Shown one piece after another: positions 33,400 to 46,156 of a stretch of DNA of 64,000 bases. The translations under genes were made by a program, and so were the position numbers. Position 1 is the first letter of the stretch; the number at the start of each line of letters is the position of its first letter. This DNA comes from Asterella californica (lineage: Eukaryota; Streptophyta; Marchantiopsida; Marchantiales; Aytoniaceae): the NCBI GenBank assembly GCA_036924285.1, contig JAYKYS010000004.1, positions 25,762,001-25,826,000 of the forward strand, written 5' to 3'. The notes below the pieces were generated by a model. That model was not told the origin of the DNA. It did no database searches and worked only from the letters and a program-made list of their open reading frames with translations.

Positions 33400-33609
33400 T
33401 TAAGAAGCAACGTCCTCGTTGCTCGACTGCTGTTCGAAAGCTTTCATTACGAGTGGAGCGTGGACAAGATTGGTTGCAGGTTTCCATGTTGCTTCATGTA
33501 ATGGATATCTTTTCCATTTCACCAAGTAATCTATCCGTTGATGATGAGTACCACGAACACGTTTCTTTAAGATGCGTTCTACTTCAAACTCTTCCTCGCC
33601 ATCGACAAT
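33400..33609 (-). other. Chromodomain at the end of the chromovirus pol
   Basis: The minus strand reads EEEFEVERILKKRVRG, DYLVKWKRYPLHEATWKPAT and a short tail to TAA (33400-33402). The E-x-E-x-I-L, Y-L-V-K-W-K and E-A-T-W landmarks of chromodomains are all present and the frame is open. In chromoviruses this module directs integration to particular chromatin. It places the element in the chromovirus lineage, unlike gypsy-D. Confidence 0.9.
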
Positions 33610-36560
33610 TTAAGAAAAAAGTCGTGACTCTTACAAATTTCCAAATTGATGAGGTCGTGGTGTATATCACCATAATAAAGATACATGAAAAACCAGATGA
33701 ATCTTCATGTGAGATGGAAGTTCGAGTTGATATGCAACAGCTCCAATTCTACGAACAACAGAGAAAGGTTCGATGAAGCGAGGGTTGAATTTACGACTGC
33801 CGATCAACGTAAGGTTGGTTGTGGATAACCAAACTTGATCACCAATCATGAACTCTTCATGCCGATGATGTCCATCAGCATATTGCTTTTGTCGATTCTG
33901 AGCAACTTGTAGTTTCACCTTAGCTTTTTCCACTCTTTGTTGAATTCGTGCAACAAATTCATTGACAGCATTCACTTTGATGTTGACTAACGATGACGTA
34001 TCGAATCGTGCCAAGTTTGCTGGTGTGAGAGGATGTTAAGATATTCTCCGTACATGAGATAAAAAAGAGTTTCGCAGATAGATGCATTGAAAGAGTTGTT
34101 GTAGACAAATTCTACCAAAAGAAGTAAGGTGTCTCACTTCACTTGCTCTTCCAGAGTAAAGGCTCGTAGCATATCTTCAATTGTGCGATTGACTCTTTCA
34201 GTTTGTTCATCGATTTGTGGGTGATAAGCAGTACATATGGTAAGTTTAGTTTTGAAATAGATCAAATATTGTTCTCTAAAATAGGCTAGTAAACTGAAGA
34301 TCTCTATCTGTTATAAGCATTCGAGACAGACCGTGCTGAGCAAAAATGATGTTCAAGTATAACTGGGCAAGTTGAGATGTTGAGACATTTTTTGTGATTA
34401 GTCGAATGTAGATCATCTTGTTAAGCTTATCGATGAAGACGACTATGGAATCAAAACCGCAACTGGTCACGGATAGTTCACACACTAAGTCCATATTAAC
34501 ATGTTCTCAACGTTTGGAAGAAATCGAGAGAGGTTGAAGAAGATCGGAGGGTGTTTGATTTGTAGCTTTATTTTGTTGCGGTTACACAACTCCGAGTGTA
34601 TATTACAACATCCTCTGCCATCTTGGACCAATAGAACACTCGTTGGGTTACTTCTAGTGTTTTTTCTGCCCCCATATGTCTTGCAATGACTGAATTATGA
34701 CATTCAATTAATATGGTGGTACGTAGTTCTGGATCTTCTAAGATCCAACTTCTCTTCATGGAATACCAGACCATGACTGTGGGTGATGGTTGTTGAAGGT
34801 TTGGTTGCTACAATCTGTGCATCCGATCTTGTATCTTCGATCAGTTTTGTCAAGAAGTCATAATTCATCTTGACTTCAAAGACTATGTTATGCACAACAA
34901 ACATGCGAGTTAATACATCAGGAATTTGTTTCTTGCCCTCAACATATGTGACGGTCATGTTGAATTGCTGTCTCCATTTTGTCCAACAGATTTGTCTTTT
35001 TAGAGATCTTTTGCGTCTCCAAATAGACTAAAGGTTTGTGGTCTATCTCGACCACAAAAGCCTAGATAGTGCTTCTAATGCTTCGTGGTGAGGACTATTG
35101 TCAATTCTTCTCTTTCAGTGGTGTGGTACTTTTGTTCTGTTGATAGTAACTTCTGAGAGAAATATGCAATTGGATGTTAACCATCTTTCCATTCTTACTG
35201 CAACACCGCCTCTACTGCCGTGCCTGATGCATCCGTTGCTAACTTTATAGATTTTTTAGAGTCGTACCACTTGAGGATCAGAGCATGTAGTAGTGCGATC
35301 TTCAGTGCTTGAAAACCTACTTTTTGCGTTGTTCTTCACATCCATTTCTTTTCTTTGCTTAACAGAACAATTAGTGGTTGTGCAATCTTGGCAAAATGCT
35401 TAACAAATTTATGATAAAATTCTATCAACCCCAATAAGCTCTTAAGTTGAGTCTGATCTTCTTTTGTGTCTTAAATAATCCACATGCGTCTTGCCAAGTT
35501 CATATTTTGAAATTTTGACATAGAATTTATTGTGGCAGAATACTTGGAGAATCTCTATCAAATGATGCACATGTTCCCTCATAGTTGCTATAGACTAGGA
35601 TGTCGTCATGAAATACAATGACTGATCTGTCTAAGTAAGGACGGAATATGTCGTTCATCAGACCCATGAAGGTAGTTGGTGTATTTGTGAGACCAAATGA
35701 CATCACTAAGTATTCGAAACTTGTCCGAAAGAAATTTATCTCCACATCTTGATCGGCAATTCAAATTTGGTTATACTCGCTCCGTAAGTCTAGCTTTGTG
35801 AAGTACTTTGCTCTTTCAAGTTGATCGAACAAGTCATCCATCCGAGGTAATGGATATTTATTTTTCACCGTCTGTTGATTGAGTGCTCGATAATCGATAC
35901 ACATCCGTAGACTTTTATTCTTTTTCTTCACAAAAAGGATTAGAGCTCCATATGGTGATACACTAGGCTGGATAAACCCTTTTTGCAACATCTCCTCAAT
36001 TTGTGTCTTCCACTCTTCCAATTTGTGTGGTGCTAGTCTGTATGAGGTCTTACAAAGAGAGATGCTCTGTGGAATCATCTCGATTTTGTGATCAATCTTT
36101 CGTTTTGATGGTAACCTTGAAGGAAGATCATCGGGAAAGACATCCCCATATTTTGCTATCACATCTGTCAAGCTTTCTAGAATCTGTCCGTCGAGCTGTG
36201 CACTCGAGACCTCTGTTATTAAACCCAAAAAACAAACATCGCTATTATGTATAGCACTCGTACCTATGACACACAAAGGTAAGTTTTGTCTTCAAGATCT
36301 CACTGTATATTCGAAATTTTCCACTATTTGGTTTTCACCACTTTTCTTCACCAACCCACTCACGATTATATTGCTCCATCCACGACATATCCAATATGAC
36401 GTCATAACGAGCTAATTTGATCACTCGCCACTCAATATCTTCATGATATTCACCTAAAGTAGTTATATCTTCCGAGATAAAAACTCAATCTTCTCGATTT
36501 GTCTATTGGGTAGTTTCATCTCTTCACTCTCGTCACTTTCTAACTCCATTCCCAACTTCA
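33400..36560 (-). pseudogene. pol: Chromovirus (Ty3/gypsy) pol: RT, RNase H, integrase, chromodomain
   Basis: Read 36560 to 33400. First is the protease-RT linker (YDVILDMSWMEQYN, near 36400), then [59 protein letters not shown] (36276-35761), and the catalytic block reading [10 protein letters not shown] (DD at 35607-35602). The RNase H part is heavily decayed, ending at VTYVEGKKQIPDVLTRM (34950). Integrase follows: zinc domain ECHNSVIARHMGAEKT, core VCELSVTSCGFDSIVVFIDK and HGLSRMLITDRDLQFTS (34494-34276), C-terminal VWLSTTNLTLIGSRKFNPRF and KIHLVFHVSLL (34014-33667). A chromodomain ends it at 33400. The RT box has His where Tyr or Phe-Val is usual. Several frameshifts; Gag is missing. Confidence 0.93.
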
Positions 36561-38671
36561 TAACAGTCGATCGACACTAGGAGGTTTTATACAAAACACT
36601 AGATACAATCACCATATCGATATAGGTAAAAGAAAATCTTCCCTGTGATATATAAGTTCCCCAGTTAAAAAAATGTTAAGTACATTTTTCCTGCATATAA
36701 ACACACATGGTATTTATCATTCTATACATCTCCTGTGAAAAAGTAGGGAATTACTAGAAATTGAGAGCATATATGTGTATATAAACTAGAAATTTAAATA
36801 TCTAGATGGCGTGTATGCAGTCTCTCGTCGGTGGAGTGCAGTTCGGTCGATGGTGCAAGCGGAAGGTGATTAATGCTAGCCACACGAGTTCTGGTGCATT
36901 CTCTAGTAAATAACGTTGTGACGCATTCGATATTTCTAGATCTCTTCAAAGAAATGACAGCTTTTCATGTAGGTTAATCTCCCTGGAAGTATTCTTTGCA
37001 CATCAGATCTAGACTCGATTCATGGAATATATTAGTCGGTCTCAGTTGAAATGCAATCTAGGATTCAAGTTGTATTGTAAACCGCAGTTTACAAGAAGGT
37101 TGGAGTGCATAGAACGTTCAGGAGAGTTCGAAAGTTCAGCAAGGTAGACCTCCAAAGACCTCCATATCTGTGAGCTTATGTAAGGTTTACAGGCTAGTCA
37201 ACAAAGCATATAGCAGGTTGTGGAAACTCGATCGAAATCCAACCTTTCATGGTTTTCCAGGAAAAAGTTAATTAAGTTGATGTGTTGACTCTGAAAATGT
37301 CCAAAGGAAGCCGTGAATAAGGTTTATTATCTACCCAAGGAGAAGAAGTTGAATGGGAAGTACAGAATCAGAATGACCACACAAAAAACGGAATTAGAAG
37401 TCATACCCCCAGAGTCTTTACTCGATAAAATTTGTTCCTTTCAGATCCATGCATCCGGTCTGTCACACCACAAGTATCCCATTATTTGTGTGTATGCTTA
37501 TATACATTTCATTAGGTATGACTATCTTAAAGGTTACTCTAGTTTGAAGATCTAAATTTAGAGTGATCAAAAGTAGTCATAACTAGCTGAGATAGTTATA
37601 ACTAAGTTGAGGAAACTATTAGAGGTTCCACTATGGCACTATAGGACAAGTGCGGAGCTCTAAATATGCTTTCCAAAAGTATGTGACTTTGTTGACCATC
37701 GCTGATTGGATGCATGATGAAAAGTCATGCACAAAGATCTAAAGATGCTCCTCAAAAGACGTACTAGTGTGTTGTCGTCTTCCGATTGGATAGGGTGGAA
37801 AGTTAACACTTTACAAAAGCTAAAGTAGGAGAATCTCTTACTTTTGTAAAGTAGAACAAGTAATGTGTGTGCTATTCTTAAAAGCTTAGTAGCCTTTAGA
37901 AGTTTTACTATTTTGGATTGCGCACTTACCATGAGGTAACGTAACTTAGTGAAAGTTACCACGGTAAGAAGTTGTAGAGTATATAAGGAGGAGTTGAGAA
38001 GGTGGAAGACACTCTCATTTTCCTGTCTATAAGTAAAGTGAGCATTGGAGACCTTGGGAGTCCTTGAATACTATGTGATGCAATGTGGAAGGCGGGGTTA
38101 GAACTTGTTTGCAGGAACGCTATTAGAGGGACCGATGTGACCATACGGGTCAGAGTGTTGAGTGAAGTGAGCATGGGTATGATAGAATCTTTGTAATTAA
38201 GGTGCACTAGTAATCCTAGTCATCTGAGGTACCCCTGGGTGAGAGACATGCCGGCTTACAGGTCAGAGAACTTTCAAATTCAAATACAGTTCACTGTCAC
38301 ATGATCAAAACAACTGTTCACCAGATATGCATATGTACTGACAAGATTATGGATGCATAATTTAGATCTGCAAGACTATTCACCTGAATTCACAAGTCAA
38401 ACGCCAAAGATCTAGTATCAGATTACAGAGAACGATGTTTACAAAAGCTTTTTGAGAAGTTTAATGTTCTGTCGTTCTATCTGTAATCTTTGATCTATCA
38501 TTCTTACTTTTCCGATGAAAGTAAGATATTTCTCATCTGACGCACATCTCACAATCATTTCGAGTTTTTTTTCTAGATTATGCTTGGCATGACCCACGAA
38601 GATCTTTTTATTCGTATTGCGTTTGTTCTGACGAGCAATAAAATTGTTTACATTCATGGCGAGTTGATCAA
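36561..38671. other. No gene recognised
   Basis: The sequence is AT-rich at the left and shows only short frames (for example 37313-37555 plus, 37660-37962 minus) without motifs. It may include the lost gag end of the chromovirus and the 5' end of the transposase element that follows; neither could be shown. Confidence 0.45.
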
Positions 38672-39929
38672 TTGTTTTCACATCCACAAGAACCAACGCT
38701 CAGCAGTCGTACTTTAAGTCGACATAAACAGAAAGATTGTTCAGGAGAACTGGCCTCCGAGATTGCAGTGGAAAGAGAGAGAGTCAAAAGTCATGCAGAG
38801 AACGTTATCATAAGGGATGGTTCAAGACCATCAGAAGTTCAAGCAAGACTTCAATCCTACCACTCAACGTTATGGAGGTATTCTCAAATGAGGTCTGTGA
38901 TGAGAAGTTTTGATCCAAACTTTTTTGAGAGCCAACAAGATGAAGTTACAAATCCAGTGAGCTTAGACGTGAGTTTGGACGAGATCCCGCATCCCATAAG
39001 TTTTCTCATGGTTAGGTCTGTTTCGGAAGCTGTGTGCTTGTCTGTGTACACCCCTACTCTCGATGAAGCCATCTATAGAGAGACATGGAAACTTCAGTAT
39101 ACGTTGGACAAATGTAAGATTGCTATTGAGGTGCAGGATGAGTATCTTCAAAACATTGTTTGGGAAATGTAGTACACCTATACTTCCAAAACATCCTCCA
39201 GACTATCAGCATATGAAGCTCGGTTCTCTACTTAGATATGCTGGTGATGAATAGAAGGGAGGAGAGATGGGATTAAAATCATTGTCCAGCTTTGATTCTG
39301 TCATGAATACTTACAGAGCAGCAGGTATGCCCCAACCAGTTCGGTGGAGATTGTGTTGGGGACAGAATGATGATATACATGATTCTATTCCTTATGGACC
39401 TAGTGAACAAGAAAGATATAGAGCACATGCTCAGAGATGCATGTGTTTGACGAAATCCAGATCCGGGTTAAAACGAGATTGTGAATCTTGCGATGAGAGG
39501 TGTGAACGCATGGATTGTACTGTCTTGAGGAGAAACATGTTACCATTTGATTACATTCCAGTTGCTGGGATATTCAAGAAGCTTTGTCAATCACGAACCT
39601 TTTGCCATGAAATGCTGAGAATGTGGCGAGCAAAAGTCACTGGTTTAGCTCATCCGCATCCACAGTACATGTTGAATATCTCCCACATTTCTCCGTAAAG
39701 GAATGGTGGGATGGGACAAAAGCAAAACAAGTTTCTTGGTTTTGAGATTCTTCCCATGAGTTTGAAGTCTCAGTGCTTTGTCGTACATGTTGGGAGGTAT
39801 ATTCAACTATATACCCTAGATGCGAAGAAGTAGATAATCCAAGAAATTTTTGATGTTGAAACTGAGATGTACAGTTTTCTCTGTAAAAACTGTGGGACTC
39901 GGATCTGCACGAAACGAAAGACAACCAAA

Positions 39930-40049
39930 GTATGTACACTTTCATCCTACTACTTCTGTTATTTAAATGATGTCATATGCGTTTATTTTTGTTGTTGATA
40001 GAATCGACCTGATGTTTTGGACGTAACATATGTGTTTGTTGTTTTGCAG
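39930..40049 (+). other. Likely intron in the Tnp2-like gene
   Basis: Donor GTATGT at 39930 and acceptor TTGTTTTGCAG ending at 40049, 120 bp. Joining the flanks keeps one frame: KRKTTK before, RDPRNIALLAYWDGYQ after. Confidence 0.75.
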
Positions 40050-41161
40050 AGAGACCCACGTAATATAGCTCTCTTGGCTTACTGGGACGGTTATCAGTCT
40101 GCCACAACGACATACAGAAGCACATGGATAGTGGTACTGAAAATACTGAATGCGGGTAGTCGTTGTACCTTACCTGAAATGCCGATCTTGTTCATACCAG
40201 CTACTAGAGATGATGCAAGAGCGAAGACAGATTCTCTGGACATTTTCTTGGAACCAATCATTCAAGATCTCCAGAAGTTTTTCGTTGATGGAATTGTGAT
40301 TGAGTATGCATATTCTACTAGCTTGATTGATGCTGCTGGAGACCTTTCTAAGAGATTCGTGTTACGAGGGATGTTGGTGTTGTTTGCTGGGGATCACCCG
40401 GCACAATGTAAGTTTGGAGGATTTACAAATGGTGGAAAGTCGAGCTGTAGACGATGCTGGGTGCCAAGCCAATGGAGAGTTACGCTTGGAACAGGAGTGG
40501 GAGGAGTGTTTGAATATGGAGGTAACAGAAAGCTGATGCGTTATCCACCGCCGAAGAAAAGCATTGTAGAGTTATCTAGCGCAGTCTCTGAATTAACTCT
40601 CTTTGAAAGTCTTACCCACAAGAAAGCAGTATCTGTACGCTCAGGCATTGTAGGAAAATCGTCTGCTTGGAGATTATTCAAATTGTATAAATTTGATCTT
40701 TCTATAGATCTGATTTACGATCCAATGCATGTGTTTGCATTGGGTTTATTCAAAAAGTTTGTTGAAGCTCTGAAGAAAGAGACAGAGACATCTCCAGAAC
40801 AAAAAGAAGTCTTGTAGTAGCACTGGCTGAAGTCACTCGCAAAAAACCACGAGGTTTATCTGGTCGATGGCCTAAAGATCCATTCTCTCGACTAGGATAC
40901 TTCAAGGCTGAGGAGTACACACGGTTTGTTATCTTCTGTGTCCCTCATATTTTACATATGTTGGCTACGGTACGGATCACAAACTTGGTGCCCTTGGAGT
41001 GCTAGTAACAGAGATTGGTCGCATGTTTTATCTTTAGTCTCGATCAGAAGTCGGTTGGACAGAAGTCATGCTGGCCAGAAGTAAGATGTTATTTGCATCA
41101 TGGAGAATACGAGTAGAAGAATTTCTTGGTGCGAATGGATCTATACTAGAGCATGTGGCAG

Positions 41162-41354
41162 GTAAGATTACAAGTTGTTTTACCTTCTCACTATGTGCAC
41201 CTTCATGGTCTCGTCTTGATCTGTCTCTTTGACTAGTAATACTATGCTTTATGTTGCTCTGATCATGTACTTTCTGTTAGATCCGATCATGACTTTGCTC
41301 GTATTTTGCATTAGTTGTGATTTTTTGGGTGAACTAATGTTCGGTGCTTTTCAG
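41162..41354 (+). other. Likely second intron in the Tnp2-like gene
   Basis: Donor GTAAGA at 41162 and acceptor GGTGCTTTTCAG ending at 41354, 193 bp. Joining gives VAGNAEMIDNIHRHGSSYVY in one frame, leading into the YWCYSFERM block. Confidence 0.72.
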
Positions 41355-42699
41355 GAAATGCAGAAATGATAGACAATATTCATCGTCATGGATCGTCTTA
41401 CGTATACTGGTGCTACAGTTTTGAGAGGATGGTATCGGGATACAATAATGTCAGCACGAATCGATAGAACATGGAAGCTACTTTAATAGCCCATCACGCA
41501 CGGGTGTTTTTCAGTGCCTGTTGTGCACAGATATGGACAGACGACGATGGTTTGTTGCCATATCAGAGGATACAACAAAAGATACATCAGTATCTTCATG
41601 GTGTTGGGCGGTTTGTCACAGACTTCAACAGTGTGTCAAGAGTCACATATGAAGCACATTGTACTGTGCCAATGCAAGATCTAGCACAATCTCTTTGGAA
41701 CGTTGTTTCAGTTGAAGCATTTACTAGTTCTTGTGTGCAGGTACTTAGGAAAGGAATAGCTGTAGGGTCTAAGATACCGAAGCGAGGTGAACTCAACCAC
41801 AGAGGACTGAGAGATTATTTGATGAAGTTTTGGAGTTCTAGGTCTCAGATATAGAGAATATTATCTTAAGTGAGAATGTTAGAGCTCTGAAGTCTGTCAT
41901 GATGAGAGGGGTGATCTTTCGCCCAGGTGATTATGTTGTTGTACTAGAAGACAACAACAAAGAAATCGCCTTTTATTGGACTGGAAAGCAAGAATCGTGC
42001 GTTTCTTTTATCACAAATGTCAAGATATGACTGAGATCTTCTTTGAGTGCAGATGGCTTTTCAACATCACAACATGCAGCGCCAGGCCTGCTGTCAAGAC
42101 GGAAGAGCCAAAGATTGATGAAATTTCAAGCATGCAGCTCTTGGATGTCAAGGAGAAGAGTTTTGAAGTAGATAACTATAGACCAATCTCTCAACTCGGG
42201 TACAAGTTCATTCCATTACAGAGACAGCGGCCAAATGAAGTATTGGCTCTGGAGGTGGAAGACCACCGACCTCGTGACTTCATGTATAGAGTTGGATGTG
42301 TGACCTATCCTCCACCATACCCTGAAGTAGCAGATGTAATGTTAGCACAACATTTAGAAAGTTGTTCTATCAGTGCCTTAGAATTATGTGTTGTCAGAAG
42401 TGTAGATATTCAGTTGGATACTATGCAGAATACAATCTCGACGGATGGAGATGAAAATTTGAATGCAGATTTGAATCTTATACAGGAGGACTCCTTTAGC
42501 AGTGATGCAATTACTCGTCGATCATTATTAGGTGGAGGAACCGTCTCTGTTATCTGGTTGAGGAAAACAAATTTGGGTGAATGGGTATTAAAATCATCTT
42601 GCTGTTGTCGTGAGCTTAATTTTCATCATTTACGACAACTTTGTACACAATTCAAACCGATACAATGCAGCTCAAACCATCATGTAAAATAGACTGAAG

Positions 42700-44600
42700 C
42701 TTAGTAAAGTGGCTCATGATTTTATTATTGTTACTTTGGCGTTTACTATTCTGTTCTACTTTAGTCTTCACTGTTACTCGAATCAAGCCATTCCAGATCT
42801 CATGGGTTTTTTCATATCAAGCTCTCTTTATGCGGATAGAATATAAAACACCACGATCAGTAAATGCTATCTAACGAAATGAAAATTGAGAAAAAATTTG
42901 AATTTAAAAAATAAAAATTTTTACGTGGTTCCATCTCGGGGTTATCAAAGTAACTCTTGGACGGATTACGTAAGATTCTTGAATGTTAATTGAGACAAGA
43001 AAATCATCTACTTATTTATGAAAGTAAAACATTCCCTACAAAACAATTTATGTTTATTTGAAAACCTTTATTGGTATATAACCTATACCTATAAAACTTA
43101 TATATTTCTATGATGTAGGAAAATTACGAAATCATAAAACCTACATCTCTGAAACTGTGAAATAATTTTCCTGAACATAGGAAATTTAATTTTTTTTTCC
43201 TAGATAAAATATTAAACCTATCATATTTTCCTTGATGATCAATTTCCTTACATACGTGTATTTCATATAGTGAAAACATTAAATTTTTCTATATATTCTA
43301 AGAGATAAACTTCCTAGCGCGAGATAGAACGTTCTCTGTTGCACCAAGATCGATTAGTATTCTCACCTGGGTCCCTTCCAAGACTCTATCCGTGACAATC
43401 AATTGCACATTATTTTTTGTCATTCCTTCTCCTTCTTTCTTCTTTCTTCTTCCTCCTTGAACTAGTAAGGCCCCGAGGTGCATTTACTGATGTTCTTTGT
43501 TTTCCGGTCTTGTCTCTACTTCTTCATTTCCTTCCCTCTCGTTCAGATGATTCAGAGGTCAACGGTATGGAGGTCTTGGATCTCTAAGAAAACAATTTTG
43601 GCTTAGAGAAAACAATTTTGACCCGGGTTCCATCATCATGAAGACAAGAATCTATAACAATGAATGAGTTTAAATGATAAAAAGAATATGATGAAACATT
43701 TTAATGACTCATAAAACTATGATTTGTGTGTAGAATAGTATTACTATAATTATAATTATTATATATGATATTATTATAAATAATTAAATATAAAATATCA
43801 GTGTCTTCTCATCTTGTCATGTCATCACTATTTTGTCATCTAGAGCCACCATGTCACACGGGTGAATATCGTTTCACAACATATTTCTCGTCATTCCATC
43901 TCTAGCATCCATTCCATCAAAATATATCTCTTGTCATGTCACGTCACAATATATCCCTCTCTCGTCATGTCATCTTTTGCACCACGTGTAAATATAACAA
44001 TGGAGTTACAAGATTTGACCTTTAGATCACGATTTCTCACTAACGAGACTTATAGTTGCTACTATTACCATTGGGGTGAAACTATTTGATATATATATAC
44101 ACTCTTTCTTTTTTAATAAACATAAGTTTCAACATTTATTTCAAAGTTTGATTTTGAGCTTTAACACTTTTGCAATTTTATACAAATTTTGACATGATAA
44201 CTATGAGACTCAAAAGACAAAGTGACATAAAATTTAAAGATTTAAGTTCTATTATATTTGTTTAAATAGTTAAAAAGTATTTAATGATATCTAGTTAAAA
44301 GTTGAAAAGTATAATGGTAAGTATATAAATGACATATGAAACTCTTAGATATGAATTCAAAAATGAGTTTTTAGTGATACAAATATATTTAAAAATACCA
44401 ATAATAATATAAAACTTAGTGATAAAGTCTTTATGATTCTATCTTTCAGACAAGAAATAAATTACTCATATGATTATTCGAATATGTCACTGAAACCCCA
44501 AAATTTGAATGATACGTGACATCGTTTGTTTACCCATTTAAACCTTCCATTTTACTAATGTAAGTTGCGTTGATATGGAATTCGAGAATCTGAGATCAAT
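42700..44600. other. AT-rich stretch with a retropepsin scrap
   Basis: The sequence is markedly AT-rich, with poly-A and poly-T runs. Apart from the protease piece at 43298-43483, no gene was recognised. Confidence 0.5.
43298..43483 (-). pseudogene. Gypsy/chromovirus retropepsin fragment
   Basis: The minus strand reads a basic segment (GGRRKKKEGEGM), then VQLIVTDRVLEGTQVRILID followed by LGATENVLS. This matches the active-site strand of gypsy proteases, usually LIDSGATHNFIS. The triplet is D-L-G here, so the catalytic Ser or Thr is lost. It is in the same orientation as the chromovirus at 33.4-36.6 kb, which lacks this part, but 6.7 kb separate them. I cannot show that they were one element. 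Confidence 0.6.
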
Positions 44601-46040
44601 CGGTTAAGAAAATAATACTACTACGGTTCTAGCAAGCTAGCGCTGTGAACATCTATCAATTGCTTTCTTACAACTATCCGGATCCAAGCTAGTAGGATCG
44701 ATCTCAGCTGTACTTGCCTTGCGGTTTTATCTGTTAATTTACCGAGTTGCAATTGAACCCAAGTGACAAATTAAACCTGCTGCTCCTGCATGCATGCAGT
44801 ATTGCGAGCAAAAGGGATGGAGTGACCAATACCTAGCTATAGCTCTGCAGACGAAAGTTCCACTTCCAGTATCAGACGGAACTCTGGTAATTAAGCACGC
44901 TAGCAGCTAAACTGCAAACAGCAGATGATCTTGATCATGACAAAACGTATTGGAATAACGTGCGAGCAATGTATCCTTTAGATTAGATAAACTTTCAATT
45001 GCAAGACGCAGTATACATGCATGGCTAATTAAGTCTCGATTCACTCGCGAATGGTCAGGATTCAAAGTGGAATAGACATTATAAATACCAGAAATTAATG
45101 GAACTGCAGCTGGTTGCAATAGACCATTTGTATAATTCGAATTCCAGAAGCTAGCGCTGCTAGATATTCAGAACCTTAACTTCAAAACAGTCTCTTGGAT
45201 ACGCTACTGCAGATGTAGATCTATACTACTCATTCAATATACTGAATTAGAGTCTGACAGAGCAACGAGAATCGTGTGCGTATGCGAAGGCCACAATCGA
45301 GCAGGCGCTGACGTCGGCTGGTAGGTACAGGACAGAGTAGTGATTATGCGAAAAAGTCAGGAGAACGTCATGCCGTCAAAGTTTAACTTGAAAAGAGAAA
45401 TTTATATACATGTCACTTGAGAGCACTTTGAACACGTGTACCCCATGATCAGTACTCGGAATACAATGATCAGATTACATGAAGATATTCAACGATTGAT
45501 ATCCGAATGATATTAAACTCTAACACCAGGGAAATTCAGCAGCGTTTCAGTTTTTAAAGAAGCATAATCGTAATGGTCGGCTACCACGACATCCGAAGTT
45601 GCATATGTCATCTTATCATGAAAAGTGAGTAATACCAAGATGTAAGTTTAATTCCATGTCATATTTTGTCATGAAATGTGAATATACGTCAACATGAGAA
45701 CCTAATTTCATGCGATGACGATTTTGAAGTTGATTCAGTTGCAAGTAAAACTTCATCCACTTCACCGGGATATAAGCAATTGGATGCGAGATGATGAAGG
45801 CTATCAATAAGCTTAAGGGATGAAACGTCCAGTGACCATCATGTTACATAAGCTGGTACATTTTTTACTTCACGATTAAATTTTGATATGATTCTACTAA
45901 TGAATCATATAACACAGCAGCTGATGCTCTGTACATTCTTCTAGGGCGTTCGTTCCTCTGCAAGTGTTCTCCGTAAGTAAGCTTGAAATGTGCTTTACCC
46001 ATTGGCAGGTGCTCTACAGGGCAGGAGATATATGAGAACA

Positions 46041-46156
46041 CACTTTTACGTACTACTTGTCGTGTCGAATATGTCATCTATAGCTGTTTAATTGGTTCAA
46101 ACGCACCGCTCATAACGGTGATATTGTAGGTTCACTTTTACGTACTACTTGTCGTG
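46041..46156 (+). repeat. 24-bp direct repeat, 92 bp apart
   Basis: The 24 bases starting CACTTTTACGTACTACTTGT occur at 46041-46064 and again at 46133-46156 without a mismatch. The sequence between is unrelated. It may be a small duplication; no element boundary was recognised. Confidence 0.8.

Larger units (their letters stand above)
38672..42692 (+). pseudogene. CACTA/Tnp2-like transposase with introns, broken
   Basis: A long plus-strand gene with stops and shifts resembles Tnp2-type transposases of CACTA (En/Spm) and related Plavaka-like DNA transposons. In order: a coiled leader (38672-39172); a Cys-rich part (RCMCLTKSRSGLKRDC, 39267-39698); a second Cys pair region (LCRTCWEVY, then FLCKNCGTRIC, near 39780-39925). 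After a likely intron comes the core, YWDGYQSATTTYRSTWIVVL, SLDIFLEPIIQDLQKFFVDG, VLFAGDHPAQCKFGGFTNGG with CRRCW, and IDLIYDPMHVFALGLFKKFV (40050-40817). Then GRWPKDPFSRLGYFKAEEYT (about 40850), a second intron, and a C-terminal region (YVYWCYSFERMVSGYNN; 41471-42692) like the DUF4218-type tail. Stops include those at about 40815 and 41466. Terminal inverted repeats were not found. Confidence 0.72.

Noticed and set aside
38200..43000. CACTA-type terminal inverted repeats
   Set aside because: CACTAG occurs near 38204 but no matching inverted end was found beyond 42692.
44840..44890. SDGTLVIK reading resembling the lectin exon end
   Set aside because: Only about eight residues with no flanking homology; too short to call a third lectin copy.
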